Shown: positions 12,701 to 27,569 of the stretch, piece by piece | Layout of the letters: every line of letters starts with the position of its first letter | Position numbering within the stretch: position 1 is the stretch's first letter | Assembly: GCF_963422355.1 (NCBI RefSeq) | Contig: NC_085086.1 | Span: forward strand, 4,492,158-4,556,157 | DNA length: 64,000 nucleotides | Origin: Corticium candelabrum | Taxonomy: Eukaryota > Porifera > Homoscleromorpha > Homosclerophorida > Plakinidae | Direction: 5' to 3' | Made by a program: the position numbers and the translations under genes | Notes under the pieces: generated by a model | Told to the model about the DNA's origin: nothing | What the model saw: the letters and a program-made list of their open reading frames with translations, nothing else | Databases searched by the model: none

Positions 12701-15700
12701 CAGTCATCACATTACTAACTGGCACACTCCAGTGATTGGTTCGTCCACGTTTCGTCGAATTGGCAACGTCTCTGGAAGTGACCTTTCACTGCTTTGTAGC
12801 CAGACGGACAACTGTATGTCGAAATGTTCATGTAATGATTTCCGGTGTAGTTCAAATATCCGTTTAATCTTCTATTTTGAACCAATGGTGGACACGTTAT
12901 CTCTACACATGCACAAGATTAAGAATAAAAGACAGTCAACAAAGCTAACGTTAATACTTTTGCATATTGGAAGAGACTTGCTCCATTTTGCAACATTTTG
13001 GGCGACGTTACACGTCGCAAGTTTTTCCCGATCAAGAGAATCAGGAAACTTGTAGCCGGAGTTGCATTCACACGTTCTTTTGCCGTCCATATAACTGTGC
13101 GTAAATTTACAAAAGCCGTTTTCAACATTAATAGATTTTCCGCAATCTCCTCCTAAAATATTGATTCCGATTGCAGATACAAATGATAGGACAATTAAGG
13201 TCTGCTATTTGCACTCTTACGTGTGCACTTGGGTGCCACTCCTGACCACGTGAGCGGTCCAGTACATTTCCTAATGTTGGACTTAGCCTTGTACACGTAT
13301 CCCTGAAAACATCTGCATTCCACAAGAGTACCGACGTCAAACTGGTTGTCATTTGCACCACGTTTCAAAACAACGATGACACCATTATCAAGAATAGACG
13401 GCTTCCTGCAGAATGCTGTAAAATACAAGCAAATAAACTTATCACTTTGTCAGAGATTGTGCATTCCATGCTTTATAGTTACTTGAGTAATAGTAATATG
13501 TAATGTAAGTTTCAAAATGCACAGACATGTGCCAGTTTTGGTATTTATTTTTGGGATTTGCATTTGTTTTCCATAAATTATTGATGACAAATTACAAAAA
13601 TTTGCCGAAAGTAGTAAAATTTTAGTAGTGCACCTAAAACTGTTCATTCCTATCACACGATTGTCACGTAGTAGTAACTCCCAACTAACTATACTGCTTT
13701 GTAGAATAGTATTCCGAGAGAATAAATTACACAAATTACATCAGTCCCTTGCTTCAATGCAAGGGAGGATTCAGAGGGAATTCGGGTGGTTTCACAAACC
13801 AGAACTCACAAGACAAGTTCAAGTCTCCTATAACTGTATAAACTATAACAATTTGATAAGTTCTCACATGGATGTAAATTTATACAATTCGACTGTATTT
13901 CAATTTTGAACAGAAGTTAGTTAAAATAATTAGGTTTTACTTAAATAGTGCAGATACTAGATGTTATATGGTCATTTTGTAAACCAAGAGAACCACAATT
14001 TCAAATTGCTGCATCTGTCCTTGAAATGTATCATGTTTACTTACGGATGCATTTTGGTGCCTTCTTGTCCCACTCTTTTGTATGGAGACATTTGGCTGTC
14101 TTAGCACCGTCAATGTAATAGCCGTCGTTGCAACCGAATCCTATAATAGACTCGTAGGTGGTGGTCTGTCCGGTATAGTAGCCGTTCCCCGAAACAGTAG
14201 GTGCTCCGCAGTTGACACCTACAATAAATGTTGCAAGAAGTATTGTTTTGACAACATTTTTGTAAAATACTTACGAGAACATGTTGGTGCCATTCCTGAC
14301 CACTTTCTGTTTTCTTGGCATCTTCTTGTTTTCCATTTGTCATCAGATAACTCAAAACCTTGATCACAATGGTACGTCACTGTACTCTTAACATCATGCT
14401 CTCCATTATTGTCGCTAAATTCAAGGTATCCATTCGTGAGTTGAGGAGGCTCACAAAACGCTAAATGAAAAAGTAAGACGTTAGCCAATCATCAAGTCTA
14501 GGGTTACATAGCAACAAGATATTAAAACTATCAAGTTCAGGTTAAATATTAAAACTATTGAAGTTCAGGTTACTGCTCATAAAGATTTTACAGATTATCT
14601 ATCAAAAGTCTTGTAAATGTCTTCAAAGCACAGGTACTAGATGTTATATGGTCATTTCGTAAACCAAGAGAACCACAATTTCAAATTGCTGCATCTGTCC
14701 TTGAAATGTATCATGTTTACTTACGGATGCATTTTGGTGCCTTCTTGTCCCACTCTTTTGTATGGAGACATTTGGCTTTCTTAGCACCGTCAATGTAATA
14801 GCTGTCGTTGCAACCGAATCCTATAATAGACTCGTAGGTGGTGGTCTGTCCGGTATAGTAGCCGTTCCCCGAAACAGTAGGTGCTCCGCAGTTGACACCT
14901 ACAATAAATGTTGCAAGAAGTATTGTTTTGACAACATTTTTGTAAAATACTTACGAGAACATGTTGGTGCCGTTCCTGACCACTTTCTGTTTTCTTGGCA
15001 TCTTCTTGTTTTCCATTTGTCATCAGATAACTCAAAACCTTGATCACAACGGTACGTCACTGTACTCTTAACATCATGCTCTCCATTATTGTCGCTAAAT
15101 TCAAGGTATCCATTCGTGAGTTGAGGAGGCTCACAAAACGCTAAATGAACATATACATACGATTGGCCACTCATCAAGACCATAGAGTCATATACCTTGC
15201 ATTGGCAAAAAGAAAAATTAAAATTATCAAGTATTATGTTTCCTTGATATACTCATAATATTTTACATGTGTAAAAAGAACAGCGTTGATGCTGTTGATG
15301 CATGACCACTGTCTGATTTTCTCTTTTGCCCATGTGGTAACTCATAAATAAGCGTTATCACATAGGTCACCGTACTGTAACATGCTTCATGATGTCCCTC
15401 GTTATCATATTGAACGGGTTTCCGTTATTGATGTTTAAAGAGGTTCACAAAAGGCTAGCGACAGATAAATATATTCGATAAATATATTCTAATGTGATAA
15501 CAATAAATGTGCATCAATGTGCTTGGTATCTATAGCGTCCGTAAAAGCATCCATGGTATTGTAAACTGACTGCTCTATATGTTCTGGACTCAAATTGTTG
15601 ACTGGTGTTGTTAGTCTTACGTTACATCACAATAATTCGTTACAAATTCAATGCACAAACTTATTTGAAATTTATAATTCAATAAGTGCCTTCTGTTGCC

Positions 15701-18628
15701 TCAAGTAGGTATACCCACTGCATAATTTCTTGTGTTTTGTGTGTAGCCTGACTTTAGTCCAAAATTTTGATAACGTTGCTGCAAATTCAGCTCTGTTGAA
15801 GGTCAATTTGAATTTCCTATCAGGTCTTCAGAAATCACTTAATTAGCCGTTCAAGTCTTAATTACGTGTTCACTAATCACATCAATCTTCATAGGCATAA
15901 ACCAAATTCTTTAACATCAAGCTATCACATTTAAGTTAAATTAATGTAACTGCGCAACCTATCACAATATTATTTTAAACTTGCAAATTCATCAAGAGGT
16001 ATAACTAATCTAGAGCATATAATACCAAAATGTAAATTATGCACAAAACAACGTAATTGGGACTTCATGCTAAGTTGATCGCTTACGTATGCATGAAGGT
16101 AAAGATGCGTTCCAAGTTCCGTTCGCCTGGCATTGTGCATACTCTGAGCCATTCAGGTAGAATCCGCTGGAACACGTAAACCTTAATCTACCCTGATAAG
16201 AGAACTTTTCGTCTAGAATGGTATAGTTCCGTTTAGAGGAGGAAATTGGAGGAAGACATGTGACAGCTAGAAAAGTATGAGCGTTAATTGAGCAAGAAAT
16301 TAACCATAACTTTGTGTGATTAGTATGTACCAACCATGACATGAAGGAGATTCCAATGACCATGACCCGTTAGACCGACAGGTAATGTACTTTCCTGAAT
16401 TATTTGCAAGTAGGTATCCTGTTTCACAGCCGTATTTCAATGTTGTGTTCAACGGAAATTCAGTAATGTCAGGTGAAATGTTGGTGATTCGTCCAGGATG
16501 AGGAATTACAGGTCTTTCACAGTAAACTGTAGTCAAAAATAAAATAAAGTAATTTTTGCAAACGCAGGCCACGTGCACACGCGCTAGAGTAATGCTAAAT
16601 GTCTTACGTTCACACTTCAAATTCTTTGTTATATTCCACGTCCTGTTACTCTGGCATATGATGACTCTAGGACCCTCCAAATGATAGCCCTTTTTGCATG
16701 TGTATTCAACTGTGTTTCCGTAAGAAAACACTTTTCCAGAATAATTTCCGTTATTCACGGTAGGAGGTAATCCACAACTCACCGCTAAATACGCAAACAT
16801 GATAAAACAAAGATTTGTTGATTAATATATTAATAACTATACAATATTCGAATTGCCTTACCCTGACATATTGGAGGATCTCCCGTCAAACTTCCATGAT
16901 CACATTCTCGAGTTTTGTTTCCAATAAGATGGTAGCCTTTGTTGCAAGAGTATGCTACGTTTATTATTTCTCCAGATTCATCAGTAGACGCCAAAGCATT
17001 CCCGTTCTTTGGATTGTCATCTTTATTGCAACCAGCTACAAGATAATACGAAACCATAGCATAAATTCATAGTCTCACATTTGCAGCACAGATTCATAAA
17101 ACTACAAAGCAACTATACATGCAATTTTTCGTCAATAAGCACTTGTACTAAAGTTTTAATTCAACTTTTTACCTTTGCACGTTGGAAACGGTTGGCTCCA
17201 ATTTCCACTGCTCTCACATCTACTGTGTTCAGAGGATGTCGGTTTATACCCTTGATTGCATTCCACTGATAAAGACCCACCCACGGAATCATTTGTGATA
17301 CTGTATTTGCCGTTGGCAGGAGCATCAGGAGTAGTGCAATGAACATCTGTCATACAAACATCCTTTCACGTAACTATGTAGACGAGCGGTAACTACAACG
17401 TTTACGTATTCAATTGCAGCATTGAACAAGACACTGACAAGTGATCCTCTAGGTGTATTCCTTACCTGCATAGACTTCCACTTCACAGACCACAAGATAA
17501 TAGTTTGCTCTTACAGTCAACCAGACGTAACTTCCAGTAGCGTAGCAGATAAAAAATGGTGATTGTCCTTGGCTTGCTTGATACGATGACCCGCACTGTT
17601 GTCGTGCATCGTTCACATTGCTGGAGTTACCAACGCTGACATTTACGCTGCCGAGTCTGCTGTAATAGTTTGCTGGTGTAAAACCATTTGCCGAGTCTCT
17701 CAAGTGCAAACGAACAGAAAGAATCGGTTGTCTTTGATAGAGAAAAATGCGAAGAAACTGAACTTTGTCGTTTCTCTTGTAATTATTGACAGCACAGAAC
17801 CCAAAACCAAGTCCTTTTGATTGACCGATCGCTGATTTGCCATCTACAGCATTAGCAGCGCTTCCCTTCAAATCACGATAAGAAAATGGGCCATCTGACA
17901 ACGACGTAATTCCGGGAGTATTCAAATTCATCGGACCTTAGTAGATATGAACTTAGTACATGCCATTTATAGTACATATCATCTTTGTTTTATTTTACGT
18001 ACCAGTGTATGCTCGAACTTCGCAAACTTGAAGATGCAATAGACTGTTTCGTAATACGACCCAAATGTAGCGTGCTTGATTCATGCAAACAAACACTGGC
18101 GATCGCCCTTGCGTAGAAGCATCGTACGCCTTATCGCTACAAAGTGTAGCAGAATCGATGTTGGAGCTGTTGCTGATACTGACCGTAAGTCCATTCTGTT
18201 GCCTTTGTCTTTTCAAACCGTCTCTCAGATATAGTTTTACGTATGAAATGTTCTCCTCGCGTGTCATTTCTATTTTTAAGTACTTCAATGAGATTTCTCG
18301 GGACTGGATGTCAAAAGCTGTAATTGCACATTTCATATATCCATCAAACGTCCCACCGCTACTTCCCTCTCTGTTGTCTCCGTCAATCGCATTGGATGCT
18401 CCAGCCCATTCGACGACATGTGTTTGAGGATTTCGATGACTGAAAGTATTTGGATAAAGCGTAGCTGAAGCAGCATGTAGAAATATTTCATTCCCTGCAA
18501 ATGTCAATCAAAACCACTGCAAGCCTCTTCAACTTTACTGAAACTTTTTCTCAGTTACCTTCAGAACGTTGAAGAAGAAATATACTCGTCGTAGTCAGAC
18601 ATATGAAAAGAAACAAATTCCACTTCAT
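9374..18628 (-). CDS. Gene A: secreted FTP-lectin / sushi / Kazal / NTR mosaic protein (22 exons, 1505 aa)
   Basis: Exons 5'->3': 18559-18628, 18003-18494, 17466-17936, 17173-17346, 16862-17035, 16608-16784, 16335-16526, 16087-16266, 14955-15140, 14725-14898, 14275-14460, 14045-14218, 13221-13415, 12958-13152, 12720-12902, 12477-12659, 11622-11849, 10819-11004, 10550-10729, 10320-10496, 9728-9784, 9374-9657. All introns are GT-AG and all junctions phase 1; the 4518 nt give one open frame ending in TAA. The start ATG (18626-18628) opens a hydrophobic signal peptide (MKWNLFLFICLTTTSIF). Domains: two FTP lectin domains (residues 24-344), five CCPs (345-643), eight CCPs (644-1135), one Kazal module (1136-1211), three CCPs (1212-1392), six-cysteine NTR domain (1393-1505). 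No membrane segment follows the signal peptide, so it should be secreted. By analogy with F-type lectins and complement proteins the inferred role is binding of glycans or microbes. Exact splice choices are unproven without RNA. Confidence 0.85.
11622..11849 (-). other. Kazal/follistatin-like (FIMAC-like) exon of gene A
   Basis: This single 228-nt phase-1 exon codes a ten-cysteine module. It starts with a short two-disulfide follistatin-like segment, followed by a Kazal core with VCGSNGKAYDNKCLM, the standard Kazal signature. The same combination (FIMAC) is found in complement factor I and C6/C7. The exon and its flanking introns are absent from paralogous gene B. Confidence 0.85.
13955..15148 (-). 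repeat. 680-bp tandem duplication carrying a pair of sushi exons (gene A)
   Basis: Sequence from about 13955 to 14634 is repeated almost base for base from about 14635 to 15148. Each unit carries one 174-nt sushi exon (14045-14218 and 14725-14898) and one 186-nt sushi exon (14275-14460 and 14955-15140) plus the introns. Only a handful of substitutions separate the copies, including in introns, so the duplication is recent or has been homogenised. It adds two sushi domains without changing frame because all exons are phase 1. Confidence 0.9.
15285..15470 (-). pseudogene. Decayed sushi exon in an intron of gene A
   Basis: The stretch matches the 186-nt sushi exons next to it over most of its length: the WSG region, the H-C-D-Q-G-Y region, the STVTY region, and a final TTCACAAAAGGCTAG acceptor-like end. 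It has deletions and no open frame, and the reconstructed gene skips it. Confidence 0.65.
17466..18494 (-). other. Two FTP (fucolectin-type, F5/8C-like) lectin exons of gene A
   Basis: Each exon (18003-18494 and 17466-17936) codes one complete domain. Family hallmarks seen: an N-terminal A-x-AIDG / A-x-AVDG motif, a mid-domain YVKLYLRDG or VRLHLRDS strand, a Cys near residue 135 of each domain, a late FVC or FIC Cys, and the closing VCEVRAYTG or VCEVEVYAG motif typical of fucolectin/tachylectin-4/pentraxin-1 domains. The usual WW-x-VDL segment is replaced by YLKIEM and FLRIFL. I cannot place the canonical His-Arg-Arg fucose triad, so ligand specificity may differ from classical F-type lectins. 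Confidence 0.8.
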
Positions 18629-18639
18629 GCTTTAGGAAA

Positions 18640-20711
<2,072 letters not shown>

Positions 20712-21295
20712 TACTTTTGGCGAATTTTTTTTTGGGCCCACTTTCTTTAGTGCCCGGATAAACGTCCCGTATACGCTGTAATCTGCACGTGACATTGGCA
20801 GAAGGAACGTGACATGGTTGTATTGTTGTTTGCGTTCGTTGACTACTGCGCACCTTGCGACGCCACACCATTGACGTTGCTGAAGCAGTAGCTGCGTCGT
20901 AATTTTCGAACTCGGGGGCCATCAAAGCACATGCGCACAAAGTAGCTATAGCAGGTAGGCTAGACGTTTCGTCTACCTTACGTTGTGATACTTATTTTTC
21001 TTAGTTCATAATTCAGCAGAAATCTGCGTCAGTGCACTTGCATCGCAAAAGGAGCTGTTCCAACTTTCAGCTGTTCAAGCAGAGATCTCTTCAAACTGGT
21101 GGACACGTAATACAGTTAGCAATCTATTAAAATATGCAAACTACTAGTAGCTAGACTACGGTACGTATAGTCACGTAGACATAGATTAACTTTTTAGCTC
21201 TTAAGAACATTGCATGGGCTTACACGTAATCTATACCTTACATTGTATAACTATAGTAAACATGCTTCTAGGTATAAAGTTTCTAATAAAGTCTG

Positions 21296-23543
21296 TCAAG
21301 CGTTTTTGCTGTTCTTCTGAATACTGGCGGACAGACTGTGCTGTCTCTTTATCTTTTGTATACGCTTCGGCATTACATACCTACTGACAGAAGGAGTTGT
21401 GTGAGTTGCTCTCCTACTATTAAACACACTGGGGTGGCCAGCTTTTGCAGGAACAGAGCTTGAATTTTTTACATGTTTTCGTCTGCTGAGGGCTGTAGGC
21501 TGAACCCGAATTCTTTGCCTGTGCTTTGTTATTCCTGTATGACTGCCAAAAGTGTGTAATGCTGAAACCAACCGCTGCTGCTTGGTCGGTGGATGTGTTA
21601 ATTTTCCTCGACATTTCCAGTAGTTTTCACAAAACTTTTAACAGCTATCAGATACCCATCATTATTTGTCATGTTGGGGGCAAGTCCAATTTCTAGGTCA
21701 ACCATGACTTCATTGAGACTTGTTTTGACTGTCTCGATTGTCTGATTCTTGTCTTCACCACTACTGGGTATTTCAGTCTCCTTCATGGTTGTTTTCTGCC
21801 TTTTCTGTTGGAACAGATCATCATTCAGCATGGCTGATTCTTTGAAAGAATGCCGTATGTCTTCATTATGCCATTGAATATCAACAGAGAGGGACTGCAA
21901 GTACTCTTCATCTGACTTTTGGTGAAGACTGCTCTAGAAGCTAATGGGTTGGCAATCTTTTCCAAGAGCTATGCCTGCAAGGAGCTGGCGTCCTTTTGGG
22001 GAATCAGTTGGAATCTTGTTGATGATGGACTTCATGTATTTTGTTGCTGCAAGGAGCTGGTGTTTACATGGTGTTCCATTGTATCCTACCGGGCAAGAGC
22101 ATTCCCCTAGTTTTTCAAGTCTACTATCCAGTGGTTGTGTGGATCTGTGTGGCTTCTAACCATGTATACATCAGGGTCTTCTTCTGTGGCTGTTACATTA
22201 TCGAAGGAAGTGCTACCAAGCTTCACACCAGCTAATGTATATTTTAATGACACGAAGTGATCAAGTCTGTTACTTGCCAGTGAAAGTAAGCGGCGCTGAT
22301 AATACAACTCCATTGTTATATGCACCATTTGGAATAACTGTACAGCATTCCAGGCCTTCTGCCTTTGAAACAGGATATCTTTGATTATTCTTATGCTTGC
22401 TTCAGAATAATTATTCGTGTAGTTTCCTCGTGTTGGGAATTGTGTCCGGAAGCATAAAGCCCATTCTTCTTTTCGCTGCCAGTAACTGTCTATCCATTTT
22501 TTGAAAACAGGAAATTGACTGCTTTCAATTTCAGCTTTTACATTCATTAGGGCTTGCTCTGAAGATGAGTACAGAAGGCACTTTGTGAGCAGCATACAAG
22601 TTACCCTGTCGTTTCCTGTTACCCTGGACTTATCACTCCACAGCCAACGCCACATGCTTTGGAGGAAATGGAACACACAAAGATGCAGTTGTGCTTTTGG
22701 CCATACTATCTGGAGTGCTCTTCGTTCACTTGCAGAGTCATCAGTTAAAATTGTTAACGGCCCTGCAATTTTGCCTCTTCCAAAAAAGGCATAGTCAGGT
22801 AGGATGCTGACAAGTGCTTTAAATGCAGCTGTAAGAGTCTCTACATCTTCACTTGAAGCCATCACACACCCTAACGGTACAGCTCCTGCAACAGTGCTGC
22901 AGCTGAGTACAAACACTGCAGTGTTTAAGTTGTCTAAGCTGGCTGTAGAATCGCAGTAGACCATTTCACTGCTTTGGTACAATAGTTTGTGAGCTCTCGC
23001 CATTAAGGGTGTGACAACTGCTAAAAGAAATGGAACATTGTGAGTGACTTTTTTAACTTTTGGTGGATTTTCAGGAGCCATTGCTTCTTTGGTCTCCTCA
23101 GCTGACTGATAAAGTTGAAGAAACGCTCTGCCGTTTTCTGAGCTATGGACTTCATTAAATTGGTTTACTTCTAGCGATAAACGCTCAAACATTAATTTGC
23201 CATTTTCAGAGCCAACACACTTCTGTCTCCATTTTTGAAACAAGCGTTGGACATCCTGGCAGTTGGGGTTGATGGACCGATCAGCAAGTGCAACTTCAAC
23301 ATCTGAAGTGCCAAATTTTAGCTGTAGTCTGTTAACATATTCATGTCGAGCTCTGGCTGCTGAGTATCCTGACTCAAACAAATTGTTGTACTCCTCTTTG
23401 GCGCAATTAGCAACAGGCCTGCAACTAAGTGCATGTGCACTATTTACAGGGTGGTTGTGGCTATACTGCATGTCAATCAGACATGCTTTGCTAGGATGGT
23501 TGGCAATAGCCAAGGCTAGGCTAGAATAGACTCGCACTTTCAA
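21296..23543 (-). pseudogene. MULE transposase (DDE core, SWIM zinc finger, basic tail), disrupted
   Basis: The main frame (22107-23543, about 478 codons) begins with the HNHPVNSAHALSCR region and holds the core: YCDSTASL (first Asp), ILTDDSASERRAL (second Asp), the LCVFHF Cys/His motif and TNNYSEASIR (Glu). One frame over, the SWIM finger follows as CSCPVGYNGTPCKH (about 22060-22110), so a one-base loss in an A run ends the frame early. A stop near 21926 separates it from a linker (21598-21900). The C-terminal frame 21296-21571 carries the family's VQPTALSRRK motif. The N-terminal part lies at the end of 25017-26153, cut off by a nested transposon (23568-24949). Confidence 0.85.
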
Positions 23544-23567
23544 GGTACTTGGACACTTTGTTTTCTT

Positions 23568-24949
23568 CCCTTTGGAAAGTTGAGATGCGAATTCGGCTGG
23601 AATTCGGCAATAATATAGTTTGGATTTGCACTCAAATTAGGGAGAATCCGTTGCGTATTCATACTGAATTTACCCCTAGACTCAAGCGAATTCGTTCCGG
23701 GTTTGTTGCAAGTTTTGGCCACTTTTACTTAGTGACTTCGGGCCGAATACTTAATAAACAACGCGGAATTAGGTGAGAAATCGCTCCGTATTCACACCGA
23801 TAGTCACCAGAACTCGTATCGTATTCGAACAGAAACGTAACCGGAGTCTATTCGAATTCTCTGCGTATTGTGGCCATTTCTATACTGAGTGTATTCATAC
23901 CGAATTAGCTACGAACGAGAAACTCGCCAGACCTTTGTGTACAACATATGCGTGTATCATATGCCACATCAATTCAGAATATTGATCTCCATATTACGTG
24001 ACTGTGCTGTACTAGCTTCTACTACACTGCAACAATAGTCTCATACACAAACTACACGAGTCACTTCCTAGCAGAAAGCCTGCATCGTGACGAACTTCGT
24101 CGAATGCGACAACGTTTCCATGCCGATCTGTCAGCCTCCGGCCACGGCTCAGTGACCACCCTTTACCTTGTTCGCATCAAACTTTATATGGACAGTCGTC
24201 AAGCAATCTACAGAAACAGTAATACTTGACTTCTGAAGTTCACAAAGCTAGATCGTAGAAACGTGACCAGGTTGATCGCCTGACCTACCTGAACCACTCC
24301 GTAGTCATCTTGTCGATTCGCGGCTTGTTTAATTCGTGTGGGTCGTGTGGGTTTTGTCTTCGTCTTCTCCTCCATTCTACACGACTTGTGGTAATAAGTA
24401 AGCGACAACTGAGCACATGGACGTATAATCATTGCTCATTGGCCCACTGATTGCACGTGTTTATGACTTCATCAATTATCGCATTCCGTTCAATACAGAG
24501 AGCAGGTGTTAGTAGTCGATCTGAGAGTGTTGCGAACCTGCCTAGCGACGCCAAAGATCTCGAATCAGATAATAATTAATAACTATATCTTGTATGAGTA
24601 TATGGCATCGATTCAGAGGAGTGGATCTAGTAGATAGATGAATGGATATACTTTGCATATCTGATGGTTGCGCGTTGCATCTGGAGTACTCTCCGATTCA
24701 AAGACTTCTGCCCGAATTTGAAGAGAATCACTACTGCCTGTTCTTTGGCCAGAATTCGAGGCGAACAACTATCGCATACTCCGGATACGGACCGAATTCC
24801 ACCCGATGGAAATACTGCCTTACTTCCGCTACGCTACCGCTTCCGTCAGAATACGAATCGAATTCATCGATTTCGGCGCGTGTTCTGCTCAACTACGTAG
24901 CACCTCTCACCGAATTTTGACCGAATTCGCATCTCAACTTTTCAAAGGG
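23568..24949. mobile_element. 1.4-kb TIR element nested in the MULE transposase gene
   Basis: Ends are 29-bp inverted repeats with one mismatch (CCCTTTGGAAAGTTGAGATG and CCCTTTGAAAAGTTGAGATG on opposite strands), followed by many GAATTCGG-like subterminal motifs. A 2-bp TT flanks both ends. Taking out the element and one TT rejoins the MULE frame in register, giving the family's K-T-K-C-P motif. No coding capacity; non-autonomous, family unassigned. Confidence 0.85.
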
Positions 24950-25016
24950 TTCATTCTGGTGCTCTTGAACATACGTGATGGTGGAATTTGGGACTTCATT
25001 TTCTCTTGGGTTTTAG

Positions 25017-26569
25017 TTAGTTTCTTTGCTGGTGGTGACAGTGTCGCACTGTTTTAAACAGAACTCTTTGACCTGATGGTTTGACTTCTCTTGTTACTCT
25101 GTATGTTGTTTTTGAGATTTTTTCAAAGTCTTCTATCCATTGCACTGCTGCTTGAGGAGTGTTTGCATTTGTCCATACTGTTAGTGTAAAGTTGTAGGAC
25201 TCTGCTCCCAAGAAAGCATCTTGCTCTTTCTTGCTGTGCTCAACAACAAGGTAGCTGTAGTTTGCAGGGAATAGGTAAGCTATATCCTGAGGTAAACAAA
25301 GGTTCACTTCTGTTGGTGGGTTTGTTTTCAGCCTGGCTTCGTCACTAACGCTAATGATGTTGCTAGGAAGGGGGCTTTGCAGAGGACTTTCAACAGGTGT
25401 GATTTTATCACACAACATACTATCTTGGTTGTTTGGTTCTTTAGACAAGAGGCTCGTTGCAGATTGGTAGGCTTCTGTCTTATCACTGTCCCTGACATGT
25501 GAATGTGTGATTGACAGTCTGCCAGGCACATCTAGTTTTGGATGGTTAGTTGCTGTTGCTGCAGCCTGAAGAAGTCCCAATACATCAGAGCTCACCTGCT
25601 TCTTTTTCAAGCTAAGGCTGAGTAATCGACTGTTTCTGTTTTCCTGCAAAGGCTTAGGAAGTGTCTTCTTGTTGTCAAACGCTAAACTGCTGACAACATT
25701 TTGAATGTCAATCTTGCCTCTGACTAACCAAACTGCCAAGACAGTCCGTAGGTAATGAGCATATGCACTTGGCTGGTGGTAAATACGAAGTAAAGATTTT
25801 AGAGGATGGCATTGAATTTGTGGAAGGCGAACATACGGCCAAACTTCATGTGGACCAAATGACACAGTAGCAACGAACATGAATGCAATCACACCACAAG
25901 ATGATGAATCTGTTTGCACTGGGTAATTGCAGCATCCGCGGGAGCAAGCATGTTTGCCATTTCTGTCAAAAGTGGGCCTGTGCAAGTTGAAGATGCTTTG
26001 AGGTATTGCAATCTGCTCTCCCAATATTTTTTGCAGTTCAGAGAATGTCTGCTTACATTCCAAAAGGAGGTCGGGGGGGGGGGGGGGGGGCACTGGATAG
26101 CCAAGGGAATCGCCATAGTAGGACAAGTTGGTTGATACGTCTGTAACAAGCACAGTCAGTGATTGCCTCCAAGGATTTTGTTAGTAGCAAAAGCAGTGCC
26201 AGACAGTGGATCAATGCTGACATTTACAATGAAGAAAAGCAAGCGAATGCTACTTCTGCCGTTTAGTGCAGTAGAAACATAGTTTGTCATACATCTTTTG
26301 TTGTATTCAGACAACACAAGCGACATACAGTCATTTGATGAGTTGTTGACAAGCCTGGACAAACTATCAAGAAGGTCATCTGTCAGCCATCTTGTGCATG
26401 CCAACTTTGAAAACTGATGGGTGGTAATGCTTTGACATGCTATAGCCAATGGTGGCTGATTGAGCAGTATGTCTCTGAACTGTTGAATGGCATCACTACT
26501 AGGACGTTGAATATTCAGAGTGCTTGGAAGTTGGCATGTCTCATCAAACCACTCTTTCTCCTGATGCAC
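25017..26569 (-). pseudogene. Ulp1/C48-type cysteine protease fused to the N-terminus of the MULE transposase, disrupted
   Basis: Ulp1 (SUMO-protease fold) catalytic positions are visible in order: GGNH at the end of the first frame (26156-26569), YYGDSLGYPVP (Asp) and YPVQTDSSSCGV (Gln and Cys) in the next frame (25017-26153). The expected Trp after the catalytic His is lost to a one-base deletion at about 26157, which causes the frame change. After a Ser/Pro-rich linker the second frame ends with a W-x-x-x-F / RVTREVKPSGQRVLFK stretch that is the transposase N-terminus, then a further shift near 25015. An 18-base G run (26073-26090) codes a proline run inside the protease domain. Confidence 0.8.
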
Positions 26570-26650
26570 CTAGCAATAACATACCATGCTTTAATGTTAT
26601 GATTATTCTAGGATATGTAGGCTAATTGTAGGTTTGTGCATACAGAGCAT

Positions 26651-27005
<355 letters not shown>

Positions 27006-27329
27006 GATCGTGTGGGAATTGTGTTGATTGTCTAGATTCTTTCTCATTTGAATTGTCAAAGTTGACTTCCAGTAATCTAATGCCTTTGCTGTTCAACAAC
27101 CGATAACCACTTCAACTGCTGTGAGTGTGAAATCGGTGAATGAAGTCAAGGAGGGACTGGGAGGTGTGACAGCCGATGGGGATCAACAGCAATGAGGAGT
27201 GGAGAACGTGAAGGATGAGAAGTCGGCTGTTGTGGAGGACAAAGCAGCAGCATTGGGTACAGATTGTAGTGACTGGATCGTGTAGCACGTGTTTGCTGAT
27301 AGAGTGATGGATAAGCAGACAAACGGATA

Positions 27330-27531
27330 GACTGACACTGTCACAGACAGATGGATAGACGGACAGATGGACAGACACACAGATGTACAGACAGACAGAT
27401 GTACAGACAGACAGACAGACACACAGACGGACAGATGGACAGACTCATACAGACAGATGGAGAGACTCACAGACAGAGAGATAGACAGGCACACAGACAG
27501 ACTGATGGATAGACACACAGACAGGCAGATG

Positions 27532-27569
<38 letters not shown>

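Noticed and set aside
14082..15047. Pairs of identical plus-strand frames (93 codons) in the gene A region
   Set aside because: Antisense shadows of the duplicated sushi exons.
24208..24900. Open frames inside the 23568-24949 element
   Set aside because: Short, overlapping on both strands, no motif; the element is non-coding as far as I can see.
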